A DNA stretch of 64,000 nucleotides from contig OX359247.1 of assembly GCA_947179485.1 (NCBI GenBank), positions 14,112,588-14,176,587 of the forward strand, written 5' to 3'. The notes under the pieces are model-generated. The model saw only the letters and a list, made by a program, of their open reading frames with translations. It ran no database searches and was not told where the DNA came from. Positions within the stretch are counted from its first letter, which is position 1, and the number at the start of each line of letters is the position of its first letter. Both the position numbers and the translations under genes were made by a program. The stretch comes from Allacma fusca. Lineage: Eukaryota; Arthropoda; Collembola; Symphypleona; Sminthuridae. Below are positions 37,469-50,999 of this stretch, one piece after another.

Positions 37469-38090
37469 AATGATATGTGTAGGAACGGGAACTTTACTTA
37501 TAAATATACCATTAAACTATATATCGTACACACTGTACTCTCTCTGTATATCTTCAAAACTGGCACTATATATCCCCCAAAGAATCTGTACAAGAATGTT
37601 ATATATCTTGAAAACCTTTTGTGATGGTTCGTAAAAAGTGTTACACTTTTTAAAATTATATAGGTATATATATATATGAATTTCTTCCCTATGTGTATCT
37701 ATAGATAATAGATATCTACAACACCCAAGGAAAATAGTGTCGTATATCTACGTGTACATTTTGTTCCAATGGAGGGTTGAAGGCTTGAAGGGTAGTTGAT
37801 ATTGTTCAAGTGCATGCAGCATAAGCAAATGAAAGAAAAATCAAATGGGGGGTTGGTTGGAGAAGTTAATGCTGTTGGTTATATGGACTAAAATCTAGTA
37901 GTAATGTAGTTATGCATCCCCCCATTTGTTGTTACTATTCTTGTTAAAAACATGAGAGCATTGTAGGATACCTGTGGATGCGAATATAAGCTGTGAGGAA
38001 CATATGTATACATAAGTATATATGTAAAAATGTTTGAAGGATACTTTAGAATCACTACCTGCAACTATACTATAGCTATAAGGGTGTTCA

Positions 38091-38096
38091 AATAAA
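38091..38096 (+). promoter_or_regulatory. Polyadenylation signal of the RIIa/IQ gene (candidate)
   Basis: AATAAA lies about 620 nt after the stop codon at 37468. A GT-rich stretch with TGTATGTATGTATATGTCTG follows further on. No earlier AATAAA is seen after the stop. Confidence 0.4.
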
Positions 38097-38599
38097 GAAT
38101 TTGTGATTTTGGAATGTATTCTACCTCAGGGGATGCTGGCCTTTCCTTTCATTATCAACTGTATGGAGTTGCTCACTTTGCTCTGTAGTGTGTATGTATG
38201 TATATGTCTGTCTGTCTGTCATATAGGATTACTTGTACGTTACACTTACTTACCTTGCCGCTTATATATCTTCTGGGCTCTTCAGCTTTTACCTGAAGTT
38301 AGAGATTATATAGGAGAGATACAGTGTAAAAAATGAGCTTATTCTTGGTTGTCTGTCAGAGTGAGTGCCTGTAGGTAGAGGCTTGACTCCTATTTATTCA
38401 TGTGTAGGTCAAGTTTTCATTTTTACGCCTCGTTAAATATTATTCCTGACTGATTTTAATTTTCGTGGATTTTATTTAGTTTAGTGAGCCACTATCATCA
38501 ATAACTGTATCACTTTTTTCTTCGAGAGTAGTAGGATGAGTAGTGTGTAGCCTTTCAAATGAAAACGTTAATAGTTTAACTCATATATATCCCAATACC

Positions 38600-41500
38600 A
38601 TGAATTATTTAGTTTATTCTTTAGTGTTTTTATTGTTACCAAATCACTCACGTAAGTATGGATTTTTCCCATTAGCATTATAAATAATAACATATGCATA
38701 GTGTCATTTTTACAGCGGCCGGAACGGAGCGCAAAATAAAGCAAAGGAAAGATTCTTCCGGCTTTTTTTTTTTGGGGGCAGACGAGAAAATATGCGCTGG
38801 AATATTTTTAGCCTCAAGTGTGTACACTATTTTGTGCTCCTCTTCTCCTCTGATCACTGCACGCTCACATGTCCGGGAAGAGTTTTTAGTGTGCTGTGAC
38901 TCTGTGTGGAGTGCAAAAGTTATCACAATATGCATAATGTCACTATGAGATTTCCATTAGAAAGCAATTATCTTGTTTGGATGTGAGGAAACGTTTCGTA
39001 TGTTTTCCAATAACGTATGTTGTCTGGACATATTGTTGAGTCTCACAGAGATCCTTCTGGTTTTATTACTTTTAGTAGTCATGGAATGTTTCACAGGGAC
39101 AATATTTTTACAATATGATGACTCAATCACGATTGAATTTCATTTTGACTGTTTTTATTTCCTCAAATCCAATTTTATGGACCGTTATTTGAACGTCCCC
39201 CCGTCAGTTTTTTCACAGCTTCCAATTTTATTACTAATGAAATATGATCCCATTTTTTCAAGATCTAATTGGGCCGTTACCCCTTCAGCGTTTTTGTCCC
39301 ACGAAAATCCTTGCAATGGTACAAGAAGGCTAAAGAACTTTAGTTTCTTCCTTGGAAGTATTTGTCCCAGGTCCCTACTCGGACCTTCTATATTTTGTAT
39401 TTATTTTTCCCAGTGCAATGAAGTATTTAACTTACTATTTCCCATTTTTATTATTCCCAATTTATTCATGTAAGAAAAAAAAACGAGGGTTATATTTTGA
39501 GCTTAGAATTTTTAAAGATTTTGTCCGTGAGAGTGGTTTTGGTGTGGTTTTTGGAAATAATAATATGGTAGTCATGCAAAAATGCAAGTGATGAGAGAAA
39601 GCGGGTTCAAAAATTATTACAATTGGAACGTTACATGGTATATACGGGTGAAAATTTATGGGATGCTCTTTATTTGCAGGAGTACCATTTTTTCGCCGGT
39701 GAAATTATATATGGGGTCTTTAGGGGTTGGAGTTAATTTATTTTTATTTTTTTCCAGTGCAAACAGATGAACAAAATGAAATAAATTATGGAGTACTTAT
39801 TGGCAAATTCAATATTTATCATCATGGGGTCGGAGGAGATGTGTATGCCGTAAACACAACCACATTTTTTATTAAAAGCTTCAATTATGATGGCATGGGA
39901 AAAGATACTTACTTTTGGGCTGGAGTTGACAACCAACCTGGAATGCAAGGATTTATAGTTCCTGATCGATACGGAAGGTAGGAAGATTGACTGTAATTCA
40001 TTTTTAAACATTTTAGAATGTCTTATGGGTGATTGGTGATTGGGTGTAAGTACATTGTTCCTCATTCACTTCAATCCAAATATGTATGTATGTGTATGTA
40101 CGTATGGCAATCACCAATTCAATGTGAGTGCCCAACAATCCAATGTCTATGAAAGTGACAAACTTGGTGAATCATATCAAGGTGGGGCGGTTTTTGTTAC
40201 GAAATCGATTAGTAGCCAAGTTACTCACTACTGAAGTATTTCCCGAGACTTCTAAAAGAATTATTATGCAATGATGACTGTACCAAATAGGATATGCATG
40301 TACCTATGACCTTTGCTTGAACCTGCTCCTGCAGGATAATGCTCATGAATTATTCTCTTTTAGGACAAATGTACTCCGAAAGAGTGATAACGAAGACTTC
40401 ACCCTAACGCTTCCCGACGGCAAGTCCATTGGAGAAATCAAATGGTTGGCTGTCTATGATCTCAAGAGTTTCGTAAGTTGCTCAGAATTTTTATATGACA
40501 AGATATCTATACTATTATGTACTACTGAGGATGGGGATCTCGTACACATGTAAATTGTGATATTGGCCTTGAATCTCGTTTACCTCGAAGTGAATATATG
40601 TAGTTACGATGGAATTTTTAATTTTATGTAATTGCAGCAAAATTTTGGAGACGTGTACATCCCTGATGGCTTTGAACCTCCGGGAGTTGCCAAGTTAACA
40701 ATGACAATCCGTTCCGATGATATTAGTTGCGACCAGGTACTCGTTGAGGACTTGAAAAGCCTGATGTTTGAACGACTGTATGTTTTTGCGGAGGACAAAG
40801 GTTCGTATTTTATAAATAAGGACTAAGTTCATGTGTAAAAGACTTCTGAAATATTCATACTTGAAAAATATACTTGGTTATGAATAACAAATAAAATTGT
40901 TCTGGCTTATTTAGAGTTGTACTTCTGGGTTGGCAAAGGACACGTTCCTAGTATTCGTGGAACGAGGGTACCCGACGAGCTGGGATAGTAAGTTTTGATC
41001 AACACTGACAATATTATTATGACAGTGACATTTTTACTGTCCGGAGTCAGACATGAAGGAATTTTAATTTGGATGTTGTTTTGAATTACAGTTTGGACCC
41101 TTTGCGAAATTACGGGAATGAAGATGTGAAGTTGGTCCTACCTGGAGAGTTCACTTTCAACAATATTGATTGGCTAGCAGTTTTTGATGCCAAGACAAAC
41201 ACCTCTCTGGGATACATCTCCTTTCCGAATGAACTTAATGTTCCACCCAATTTGCGCCAAGTTATTGTAAGTTTGGTTATCGTTTTGTTCTGATAAAGAA
41301 ATTTCAACTAGGATTAATTACATGTTTTACGTTTCAAATCCTTTATTTAAATTAAATTAAAAATAATTAATGACTCGTATTGTAAGCGTGCCACAATTAG
41401 TATGTTTTTCACACTGAGCTTGTACAGTATTCGTTATTGAATTATCATTTCAAAAGTTATGTGTAGGTCCGGTGAGAGTTTTGGATATGATCATTTCTAG

Positions 41501-44500
41501 AAAACCCATGATTCCAAAAGGTCAACAAATTAGTTGAGTTGCTTTTGAGGAATAAAAATCTTATAAATGATATCTGTGTTTCTAGAAATACGAAAATACC
41601 GTCCCCAAGTGTGAGCAGCTACACGCAAACTTACAAATCGGCTGGGATATTGTTGGGCAAACAATTACCTTCGAAATTGTTGGACTTGTTGGTGAGAACC
41701 TGATTGATTAAATTTAATTTGTATCAATATCAACTTGGATATTTACACTACTGTGAAAATATTCCATGCTTTTTTCCCTATTTTTTGGTACAACTTCGAA
41801 AAATAATATATATAATGGGCTTTACAGCTGAGAACGACTGGCTCGGATTTGGTTTGAGTGGAAGCGAAAACAAATCTAACATGATTGGGTCGGATGTTGC
41901 TATAGCATTCATGAAAAATCAAGTTCCAGTTGTTCATGATTACAAGATTGATGCAAGAGCACCCGTAAGTTTATCAGCCACTTATAATGTTTACTCCAAA
42001 TAACTACGGTGTAGTATAAAGTCCTATTTTGTTCATCAATTCTAGTTATTTTTGTTGGTACATGATATATAAATAGTAGTTCTAAAAATGGTATGGTAAA
42101 TCAACGATTATGTGTAGCTGGTTCTGTATAAGCTGTTATGTATGCTTGTTCTTCAAATATCAACTTGTTTTTCTTTAGTGCTCAAGTGTTCTTGATGTTC
42201 ATCGAGGTGTGTGCAAGGATGTTCTCACGGGAGGATCTGACTCATACCAGGTTCTGGAAGGACGAAGGGTAATTGTGCTCTGTATAAGTATCATTACAAT
42301 ATTTGTGTAATGTATATTTAACTTTTCAACTACAATACTAGTATTTATATACTAAAAAACAAATTATGAGCATTCAACAGCTCCGTACCAAAATGTCATG
42401 GGTTACGGAAGCAATACTTGTGAGAAAGTTGAACTGTGTTCGGGAAATGTTTAAATATCTGTAGCGTTATGAATAATACAGAAGATCTTCGACAGTAATT
42501 ATTATGAAATATTGATTAGCCATAGGTCACATGAGCGAAAGGTCAATTCAAAGTCAGATGAAATTTATTCGGGAAACCAGTCTAGCCTATCGATGTCTTC
42601 TCATGTGAATCAGTTTAGTTATTAATAATGAATTTCATTATACTAATGCTTGATGGTTTGTTAAACTTTCGTAAGTCCATGAGATACCAATTTTTGCAAT
42701 AATAGTTTCAGACGAGTTGAGCTCAGAGATTAGAAATGAAAGTAACTGATTGAGAGTACGATTAAATGAAATCATTTATGATACTTCGCAAGATGCTTTG
42801 ATTTTGAAAGGTAGGTAATGTGAGGGATTTTATAAATAGATGTAAGACATCATTAGTGCATTAGTCCCAGTCAAGTTACAAGACAAGTACATATGTATAT
42901 GAGTCAGGGATAAACGAGTAAGATCTGGCTTTAAGAGAGAAAGCCTCAAGTTATCGTCAGTCCTTAAGCAATTAAATTGAATGTAAAACAGCAGGTGTTG
43001 GGGTAACAGCTCGTGATTAGGTTTAAGGATCTAAATGCAGAGTTTGTTGACACCAACGAGCTCCGGATATCAAGCTTTCATTGACATTCATTTTCGATAC
43101 TGGGTTTTAACCACGCTACATAATAATTCTGGGGACGGTGATCTCCAGATCCAGACAACTTCGAAGGCCAGTCATAGAGTATTTTTTCAACTTTGGATGT
43201 CCAGTACTGGATCAGGGATTTATGCAAGCTACGTGTAACTTGATGATAACCAGTTTTGACGAGTTGGAGTTAGGAATCGTGTAGTACTTTTTATTAAGCA
43301 GCGGTAAAAACCACAGTCGAAGCCAGAATACGAATTTTGGATAACCCTGTAGTTCCCTCATGCCAGCAAGTCCAACGGGAACAAGAAAGTCTTTCCTTTA
43401 TTGGTTCATAGGTGGGACCACTGACAGTAATAAAATACCGTCGTCAGCTCACGAAATCCGACGAGAATGACAAGGAGTACTCAACAAGCAGTCCAGCCCC
43501 AATAATATGGGCTGTGGGGAAGTTGATGGACAATGGGGAACCAGGCTTTCATCGCATTTGGTCCAAAAATATCAAATACCTCAAACTGGATCGAACTGGC
43601 GAAGATGAGAGGAATTGCATGGACTTTATATTAGGAGACGAAAAAATGTGAGTGTAGTGACATGAATTTTTACCTTCTTGGCTTCCCCCCTCTTACTCAG
43701 TCTGTGCCGTCCAGATTTTTAATGAGCTATTTTGGTATTTTCTGAAAGAGCTCTGATCCATATCTCATCTGATATATATGGACTAGCCTCTGTGTTTTTG
43801 TCATCCAACATATCCCGGAACGTATGGTTCATTGTGTGGCATTTCGTATGAGAGATTCCCAAGATGAAAAACCGACGACTTATTCACTTTAATGTTTGCA
43901 TGCGTTTGAATGTTTGAAAAATACTGTTACGTGGGAGTCGAATGAGTTGGATTACAAAATTAAAAATATAATGGTACATGTGGGGAATATATGGTATGGA
44001 CATGTTTATATAGTGTGGGTAATTGAACTGGTGTGAGCTAAATTAACTGGCAATGAACGGTATCAGGTAATTATTACCGCCAATTTTTTATGCTTGAAGT
44101 AATTTTTGGGAAAGAACATTTCAGATTACAATCTGGTTGCAAAGTACACTCGTGACATTTACCTTGACTATTTTAATGGTTTCCTATTCCCTTAATGATA
44201 GCGCTTAAATGCGTGATGTGAATTTACTTCAGTTTACAAAATCTAGTTTGCGAGAACAAGGAAGTCCGTTATTTATGCATTGCTTTCTCGCCTTTTTTGT
44301 GCAAGAGGAATTTGCATCTCAAGTAATAATTTAGGCCGAAAATACTAGACACTGCACAATCAAGTATGTAAGTAAGTACGATCATGTGAACATAGGTGTT
44401 CCTATGTAAGGGGATATTTTGGTGCATTTGTATTAAGCACTACATGCCAGACGGTTCACATTTTATGTTTCCGTCAGTAACTTTGGCCGTACACATTTAT

Positions 44501-47500
44501 TAAGTACACTGTTCCTTACATACATACGTACATGCATGGTACACATATGTAATTACACTAAAATAATTTGCTTTCGCTTTTTCTCAGTCATGAATACTTA
44601 TGGAAGGGTAAGTGGCTGAGTAACTTTTGTAGGAAATGACAAATAGCCATGCAATAACAAGTTATCATTTACATAATATATATGTACATGCAGTTGAAGC
44701 CGAATGGATAATCTATGCAATTTTGAAGATTATATTGAGTTCATTAAATTAGATCAATGATTGATGACCAATTTGGAAAGGTTCAGTACCTCTGCGAATG
44801 AAAATTAGCTAGTTTGTCTATATAATTATTCTCCACGCTTATAATTTTTCAACCTCACATCAGAATTCTGCTCAAGTGAAGAGGGAAGGAAATTTTTGAA
44901 GACTGGAATTTATAGCTTTTGATTTACATAATAATTGATTTTTTCAAAACTCAAATTATTGTTGTTAAAATTTTGACCATAAAATTATAATTTTTGCTAA
45001 TGATTGTTGAGCCTTGTTATGTAGTGCAATAGATCCAGTCGTTGTTGTACTATGCAACAAGCACTATAAGGATTGTATTTGGGTCGTTTTTACAAAATAA
45101 TTATAAAGTAAACATCAAAGTCCCTCGTATATTTTCTACTCCAAACAGCACATCATGCATATGTGCATAGTACATATTTTATGGAACAGTAAGGTTTTTG
45201 ATATTCCCTTCCCCCCCCCTGAAGTACAAAGAAGTTGTTTCCACATAATTTTGAATTGCTAATGAACAAAGTAAACCCTCTGAAACCATAGTTGTGCTCT
45301 CAAGCTTGGTTTTTTAATTTTCGAAAGAACCATTGGAAGCTTCATCCTCTCATTCCTTCGACCAATGTTCACACAAACAAGGAATGCTTCCTATTCAGTC
45401 AAGTTTTTGACAATGATCGCCTAAGAGGATCGTGCGATAATCAGCGATCCTCTTTTGACTTCTCTTTTGTAATCGTGCAAGTCATGGGATAATCCAGATG
45501 TCTATGGATATACCACTAGAGAAATTGCATATAGGGGAATTTTTATATGGTAGCTCTCGTTAGTGCTAGCTTGCATCCACTTTTCCCCTTTACACAAATC
45601 CCTACATGTAAAAAATAAAAAATGTTTCTCGCAAGAGCTCTAAAGGATTCCATGCCTTCAGAGAAATTTGTTAGTCCCCAAAAAGGCGGTACTATATCAA
45701 AGGAAGTAATTGAGATGGAAATAGCTAAATTTTCAACAAGTTTTGATGCTCTACAAATTCCAGTTTTATAACTAGTTTTGGTATTTTAGGGCTTATGTTT
45801 TGTCAATTCCTTAAATAGTAGTCGTATCCAATCAGAGCTGTATAAAGTTAATATGCGGATACAATACATACATCTCGTTCTATAGGTATATTATTAAAAT
45901 TGGTGAAAAAATTGATGAGTACTGAAATTTCTTGTAATTATTATCCTTGTTTGAAAAACAGTAGGCAAGAGTCTATGTGCAATAATTATTATTGATCGAG
46001 AATCAAAAAAAAAGCAAAGCGATGCTTAGAGATACTATTTGAAAGTTCTGTGATCATTTTAATTATTTTTTTTAGCAAACCTTGGGAAACGACGGAATTA
46101 CGGGATAGGAACCTTCGAATGTTCAGTGCAAGACTTGGTCCGTCGGGAGGTGACCGGGGTTACGAAGGTATGAAGAAGACAGGCTCACCCGGCTACGCCT
46201 GGTACATCCAAGGCTTTATTGTGCCGGACATGTTCATGCAACGAGGAATCACCTATTCGTTCAAAGTTGAGGGTGGGAATAATCCTCATCATCTGGAGAT
46301 ATATCATCCTTTTATTATAACTAATGAGGTAAGAATTAAACGCCCAATTAGAGGATTCCATTTTCAATTTTTTCCCTGCGTATGGGTCTGTATAGACAGC
46401 CGTGTAAAAAAGGAAGGCAGAGCCGGAGTAGCATTTAATCATGGTATCATTTTCACACTATGAGTCGTAGTTTCTCCCCTCATTTTGGGAAACACGTCCC
46501 ACATTTTCCTGAACGTGAGTCAAAATCTTAGCTCTGCTCTTCCCTCTCTGTCTCTCATTGAGGTCTGTCTGTAGTTTAAAAAATACCTTGATAATGAGTA
46601 TTTTGTTACGGTTTTTACGCGTGCTTCTCTTCGTAATGAGGTAACAAACCTACGCGATGAGGTAACCATTTGCTTTTCACATCATTTTCTTGCTTTTGGT
46701 CGTGTTGTTCCTCTCCGAAAGCTCCACACACACCATTCCTGACGAGGGGGCTCACTTCCAATCCCACAAACACACACACACATTCACAAGAGTGGCTCCC
46801 ACAGAGAGACCTAAGTATGTGTATAGACCACCCGTTCTTTTTCTCGAATTTTATCCAACGTTTGCAGTTGACAGTTCAATTCTGGCTTTCAACTCTTTTT
46901 TAACGCCAGTCGGGCAGAATCTAATACAATTTTTGTAGCTATTTTCAACTCCATGGAGACACGTACATGCTCATATGTACGTCCACGTAATGGGTCGGTG
47001 GAGAGAATTAGGAGGGAATTTTTTTTCCTCTTCACTACCAAAACCATGATGGCGTCCCTTCATATCAAGGAAATTTGATTTCTTCCTCTGCACTCATTTT
47101 CCATACTTCTTGTATATTTTGACGTTGATTTCCTACCACCAACTCCATACATACCTATATATGTATGAAGAGTTTTTTGGAGCCAAGAGTGTACGCTTCA
47201 AAATCCCCGTTCCAAATATCCCTATCATTATGCAAGTTTCTTTCAGAACTCCATGAAGTGATTTCATTTCCTTGCAAAAATCACCAATAAAATCCACCCG
47301 TTTAGAGGTTGTTACTGCCTAATGCCTGTACTTTTGCCAATTTCTAGTAGACGTTGACTCTCCTGCAGAAATTGAATTGGAAAAACGGATTTTTGTAGGA
47401 AATTATGACATGATCTCGGGATGTATGTAGCTCTCTGTAGTAATTAGCGGTTAATTTAATTGTAAAATATCCGAGGTAATTTAAATAATAGGGAGTTTTG

Positions 47501-48081
47501 ATGGAAACTTATCCTTAATTGAGTTTCCTGAAGATCCTTAGAATCATGTTAATATTTCAGGTGGGTTGGGGTAAAGAAACGTTTGTGTTGGAAGAGGGTG
47601 AGATTAATTATACGAAGTAATAATATCCTGTTTTGGTTTTTTTTAGCCTGTCGGTGGACCGAACTCAGCCCCAAACAAACAGATATTAGCTGGAGTGGAA
47701 ATCACCCGTCGTGGACAGAATCGGCCCACAGCAGCTGGAAGATTATGTCTTTGGAGACACGAGCAAACAGATCGTCACACAGATTCCGCCTTCACTACCT
47801 TTGAGTCCTATCGGAATAAATTAAAGATGAGATGTGAGAATGGGAGTGAGCCAGCCATTTTAAGTGTGACACCGAACAGCTCCTGGCCCGACATTGTTTA
47901 CTACCATAGCTATGTGCAGCCAAATATGGGCTCCAAGATACACATTGTTGACAATCTTTACGGTTATGACTATGATCATTCAACGAGCCAAGGAGCTCCG
48001 TCAGTCCCTTCGTCCTCCCTCTTAATATTTATTTCCGTTCTCCATCTCCTCACAGTAGTTTATATGTATGGGGAACCATGA
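38600..48081 (+). CDS. Skeletor: Skeletor homologue: secreted DM13-DM13-DOMON protein
   Basis: Exons 38600-38651, 39758-39977, 40364-40472, 40638-40800, 40915-40987, 41092-41266, 41586-41691, 41828-41964, 42179-42268, 43412-43647, 46076-46328 and 47647-48081; all GT-AG and in phase, 682 aa. Residues 1-17 are a signal peptide encoded alone by exon 1 (MNYLVYSLVFLLLPNHS). The first DM13 domain (about 24-127) begins NYGVLIGKFNIYHHGVGGDVYAV; the second (about 128-264) begins NFGDVYIPDGFEPP. A DOMON domain follows (about 268-450; WDIVGQTITFEIVGL, DWLGFGLSG). The C-terminal region (about 455-650; GPSGG, YTFxVEGGNNP-like YSFKVEGGNNP, YHPF, PVGG, AGRLCLW, DIVYYHSYV) matches Skeletor. The last 20 residues are hydrophobic with only GEP after them, suggesting a GPI or membrane anchor. 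DOMON binds haem or sugar, and Skeletor-type proteins are linked to cuticle and matrix, so extracellular location is expected. Confidence 0.92.
43020..43400. other. GC-richer unassigned block in a Skeletor intron
   Basis: Within the intron 42269-43411 the base composition changes. A 67-codon frame with a real ATG (43035-43238) is open but resembles no Skeletor segment, and exon 9 joins exon 10 in phase without it. It looks like a transposon remnant or an unused sequence; no family is recognised. Confidence 0.25.
45428..45459. repeat. Short perfect hairpin in a Skeletor intron
   Basis: AAGAGGATCG and CGATCCTCTT are perfect 10-nt inverted repeats separated by TGCGATAATCAG (near 45423-45455). 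Their role is unknown. Confidence 0.4.
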
Positions 48082-48216
48082 GGTGGAGAAATGACAGAGT
48101 AATTTTTATTTATGTGAAGCCTTTTCTATATATTAGATATATTTAATATATATGAAAATCATTTTTTATCATGCAAAATGCAATCTTTTTTATATGAATT
48201 GAAGCAATAACCTGAA

Positions 48217-48222
48217 AATAAA
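48217..48222 (+). promoter_or_regulatory. Polyadenylation signal of Skeletor (candidate)
   Basis: AATAAA lies 136 nt after the TGA at 48079-48081. It is the first such hexamer downstream of the stop. Confidence 0.5.
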
Positions 48223-50944
48223 CACAGTATTAGCTATGTGTAAGAAATTCCATTCATTATGTATGTACTCCTCACATGACTCATGTTTGCATGTAAAAGA
48301 TGTGAGGTATTCTTGGAGGGCTTGACATATATACATATGTATAATGCGTTCAATCGCCAAAAAAAAAAGGAGGAACATCTCCAGTGCACTTTGCCACATC
48401 AACATCCTTTTTGAGATGTTCCGCCGTCCTTGTATTGGAGGTATACTTGGGGAATATATAGCTTATGATATAATGTGGGTCTGATATCAAAAAGAAAATA
48501 TTTTATGTAAAAATGTACACACACACACACAAGATGAGGCTCTCAAAGAACAGGAATGCATACTCTGAATTTTCTCAAGTGTTTTTACATGTTGCTTTTC
48601 CTTTTGTTGTCTCTCATTTCATCTCCTCCCGCTCACTCCTTCCCGGTCCAGACTTACAAGAGCACTTATGCTTTTTTTCTGTCAACAAACACGGTTTCAA
48701 AAGAGAAAAAACTTACAGTTACTTTGGCCAAGATTGCTCCATTATTGGTCCAGTTTGAAGCTTGTCTATTTTTTGGTTGTATGTACAGTATTTCTCTTGC
48801 TTTTTATAAATGCTATTTTTGTTTGCTCCATAGCCTCTATCTTAAGTAAATAAATTGTAAACAAAGTGGTATTTATTTAGAATTTCTCAAACTATAGAGT
48901 TTTAGAGGAGCCGTGAGGAGTCCAGAATGCTCACAAAGGCTCTACGACAGGGAAGTGCAATGGAACAAACCTATAACACAGATTGTTATCTTCTATGGTA
49001 TTGTCATGTTGTCGTGACAATCAAGTTTAGAAACTCTACTGATTGTCAGCCCTGTTTCTGTTTCTCTCATTGAAGGCTGTAGAAATTACAGTTCCATTTA
49101 GCTTCACAAGAACATTGGTAGCCTCCTAATAATGCAAAATTTCATGGGCTCCCAATATAGTACTTGGCATTTTTTTCGAACAATAACGAATATGCAGCTG
49201 ACAGTATTGATTATATCGATTATAGGGGTACGTAGACTTGCCCATATTAGTTATTGAAGCTTAAGTAACCCTTGAATAATTGATATACCTGAGCGTGAAA
49301 AAGATCGCCATTATGATAAATGTAGTCAATGTGTGTATCTATCCATCTGCTATGCATTAGCCTCACCAAGTACATAATTTGCCGCAGCATTTTTATTTGA
49401 ATTCCATCACAGACTTAATAAATATTAACGAGCATTACTACCCAGCGGTACTCAAAGCACAGGACTAAAATGAAAATTCAAAATAATAACATATGAAGTA
49501 GCAACCTGGGAGTATATACACAATTAAATAGGGAAGCATATGCACTTTTCTTATTGTCATCATCAAAATTGACCATTCTCTCCTGAAGTGGTACTAATCT
49601 GGCTTTAAAAATTAGGACAATAAAAACACCACAAATATGAATACATTGCAAGATCTGGTGGATGCTTCTATTGTGATTGTATTCCAAACGTTCTGTTTGA
49701 TTTAACAGTAACTGCATCTGTGTACAGGAGAGGTAAGTGGCTGAAATTTTTGCTCTAGTCCAGTTTGTCTTGATGATAGTATATCCTTAAATAAAGGTAG
49801 TAATGGAAATGAAATCAGCATAATCTGGATTTTTATTGTTGACAGCGGTAATTTTTGATCGAGGGGAGGATAATTCCCAGATAGAACCAACAGCAATGAA
49901 ATAATCTGTTATGATTACGAAAGACCATTGACAGTTCACCATGTAGTAGCAGCACTTGTGAACTTTCTAACGCTACTACTAAATAAAAGGACTTTAAGCC
50001 ATAAGTATAGATACACACAACTGTATGCACAAGCTCATACCCAAGACAGGGCAGGAGCTGAGTAAGAAATTTTTCTCCAAAAATTAGTTCTCATTTCTTG
50101 TCTATACGTCTGTTCGATTTCATTTTTTCCCCTTGATTTTTTTCCCTTCTCAAGTGGTACACGTTAGGTTACAATGTGGAGAGTGGATAGGAAGCCATTC
50201 TTATGGGAGTTTTTTTGTGTGTGAGCTGAATTCAGAGGAGAGATGAATGCCCACAACAAAGTAACATTTTAGAGAATGTGTTTAAATGTAACTGGTAACA
50301 TGTAATAGTTCTTTCTTTGGAAAAATTGTACGATCACATTTCTTGTTGTTATTTATTGTGTGAAGTACCGAAGGTATTCCTTTCCTTTCTCACACCTTCC
50401 TTTGCCCATCAACATCTTTTCTTCCTCTTCTTCTCCTCAGTGACGTGGTTGTACAGTAGAGGCAGGAATGCAACATTGTAACCCAAATGTTAGCATGTCA
50501 TCACTTACGTCAAACAAACTGTTGACAAGATGTCAAAATACAATTTACTCCATAACCAACATCAAAGTAAACTCCCATTGATGTGGTCAGCGAGAGTAAC
50601 ATGAGAATTTGAATAAATTCACAATCTCCACATAAGATATCGATGCTATTCGTAATTCTGAATAGGCTCCAGCAAATTTTGGCATTGTTACATTTTACAG
50701 GAACCTTCTGCAACCATAACAAAATCCATCCGGAGTACAGAGGAGAAATTCTTCCCAGAAATTTCTGAACATCCCCTCAACTCCTATTATTACAAAAATT
50801 GTAGAAAGTGCTGACAAGGATTTGGGAAATCAAACCCACTCTCAATTCCAACTGTCTGAGTAATTTCTAAATAGTTTTACAGGAGGTTTAAATGAAGGGG
50901 GATGGACATCCATTGATTTTCAAATTAGTTGCAATGCATACGTC

Positions 50945-50948
50945 AGAG

Positions 50949-50995
<47 letters not shown>

Positions 50996-50999
50996 TAGA
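50945..50999. repeat. (GA)n with GATA interruptions
   Basis: About ten GA units followed by repeated AGAGAGATAG units. Confidence 0.8.

Noticed and set aside
40040-40234. 64-codon frame between Skeletor exons 2 and 3
   Set aside because: Exons 2 and 3 join in phase without it and give a continuous DM13 domain.
48513-48853. Overlapping hydrophobic frames after Skeletor
   Set aside because: They have no conserved motif and low-complexity composition, and they lie beyond the polyadenylation signal.
50945-50999. Regularly spaced repeat considered as a CRISPR-like array
   Set aside because: It is a plain GA/GATA microsatellite with no unique spacers.
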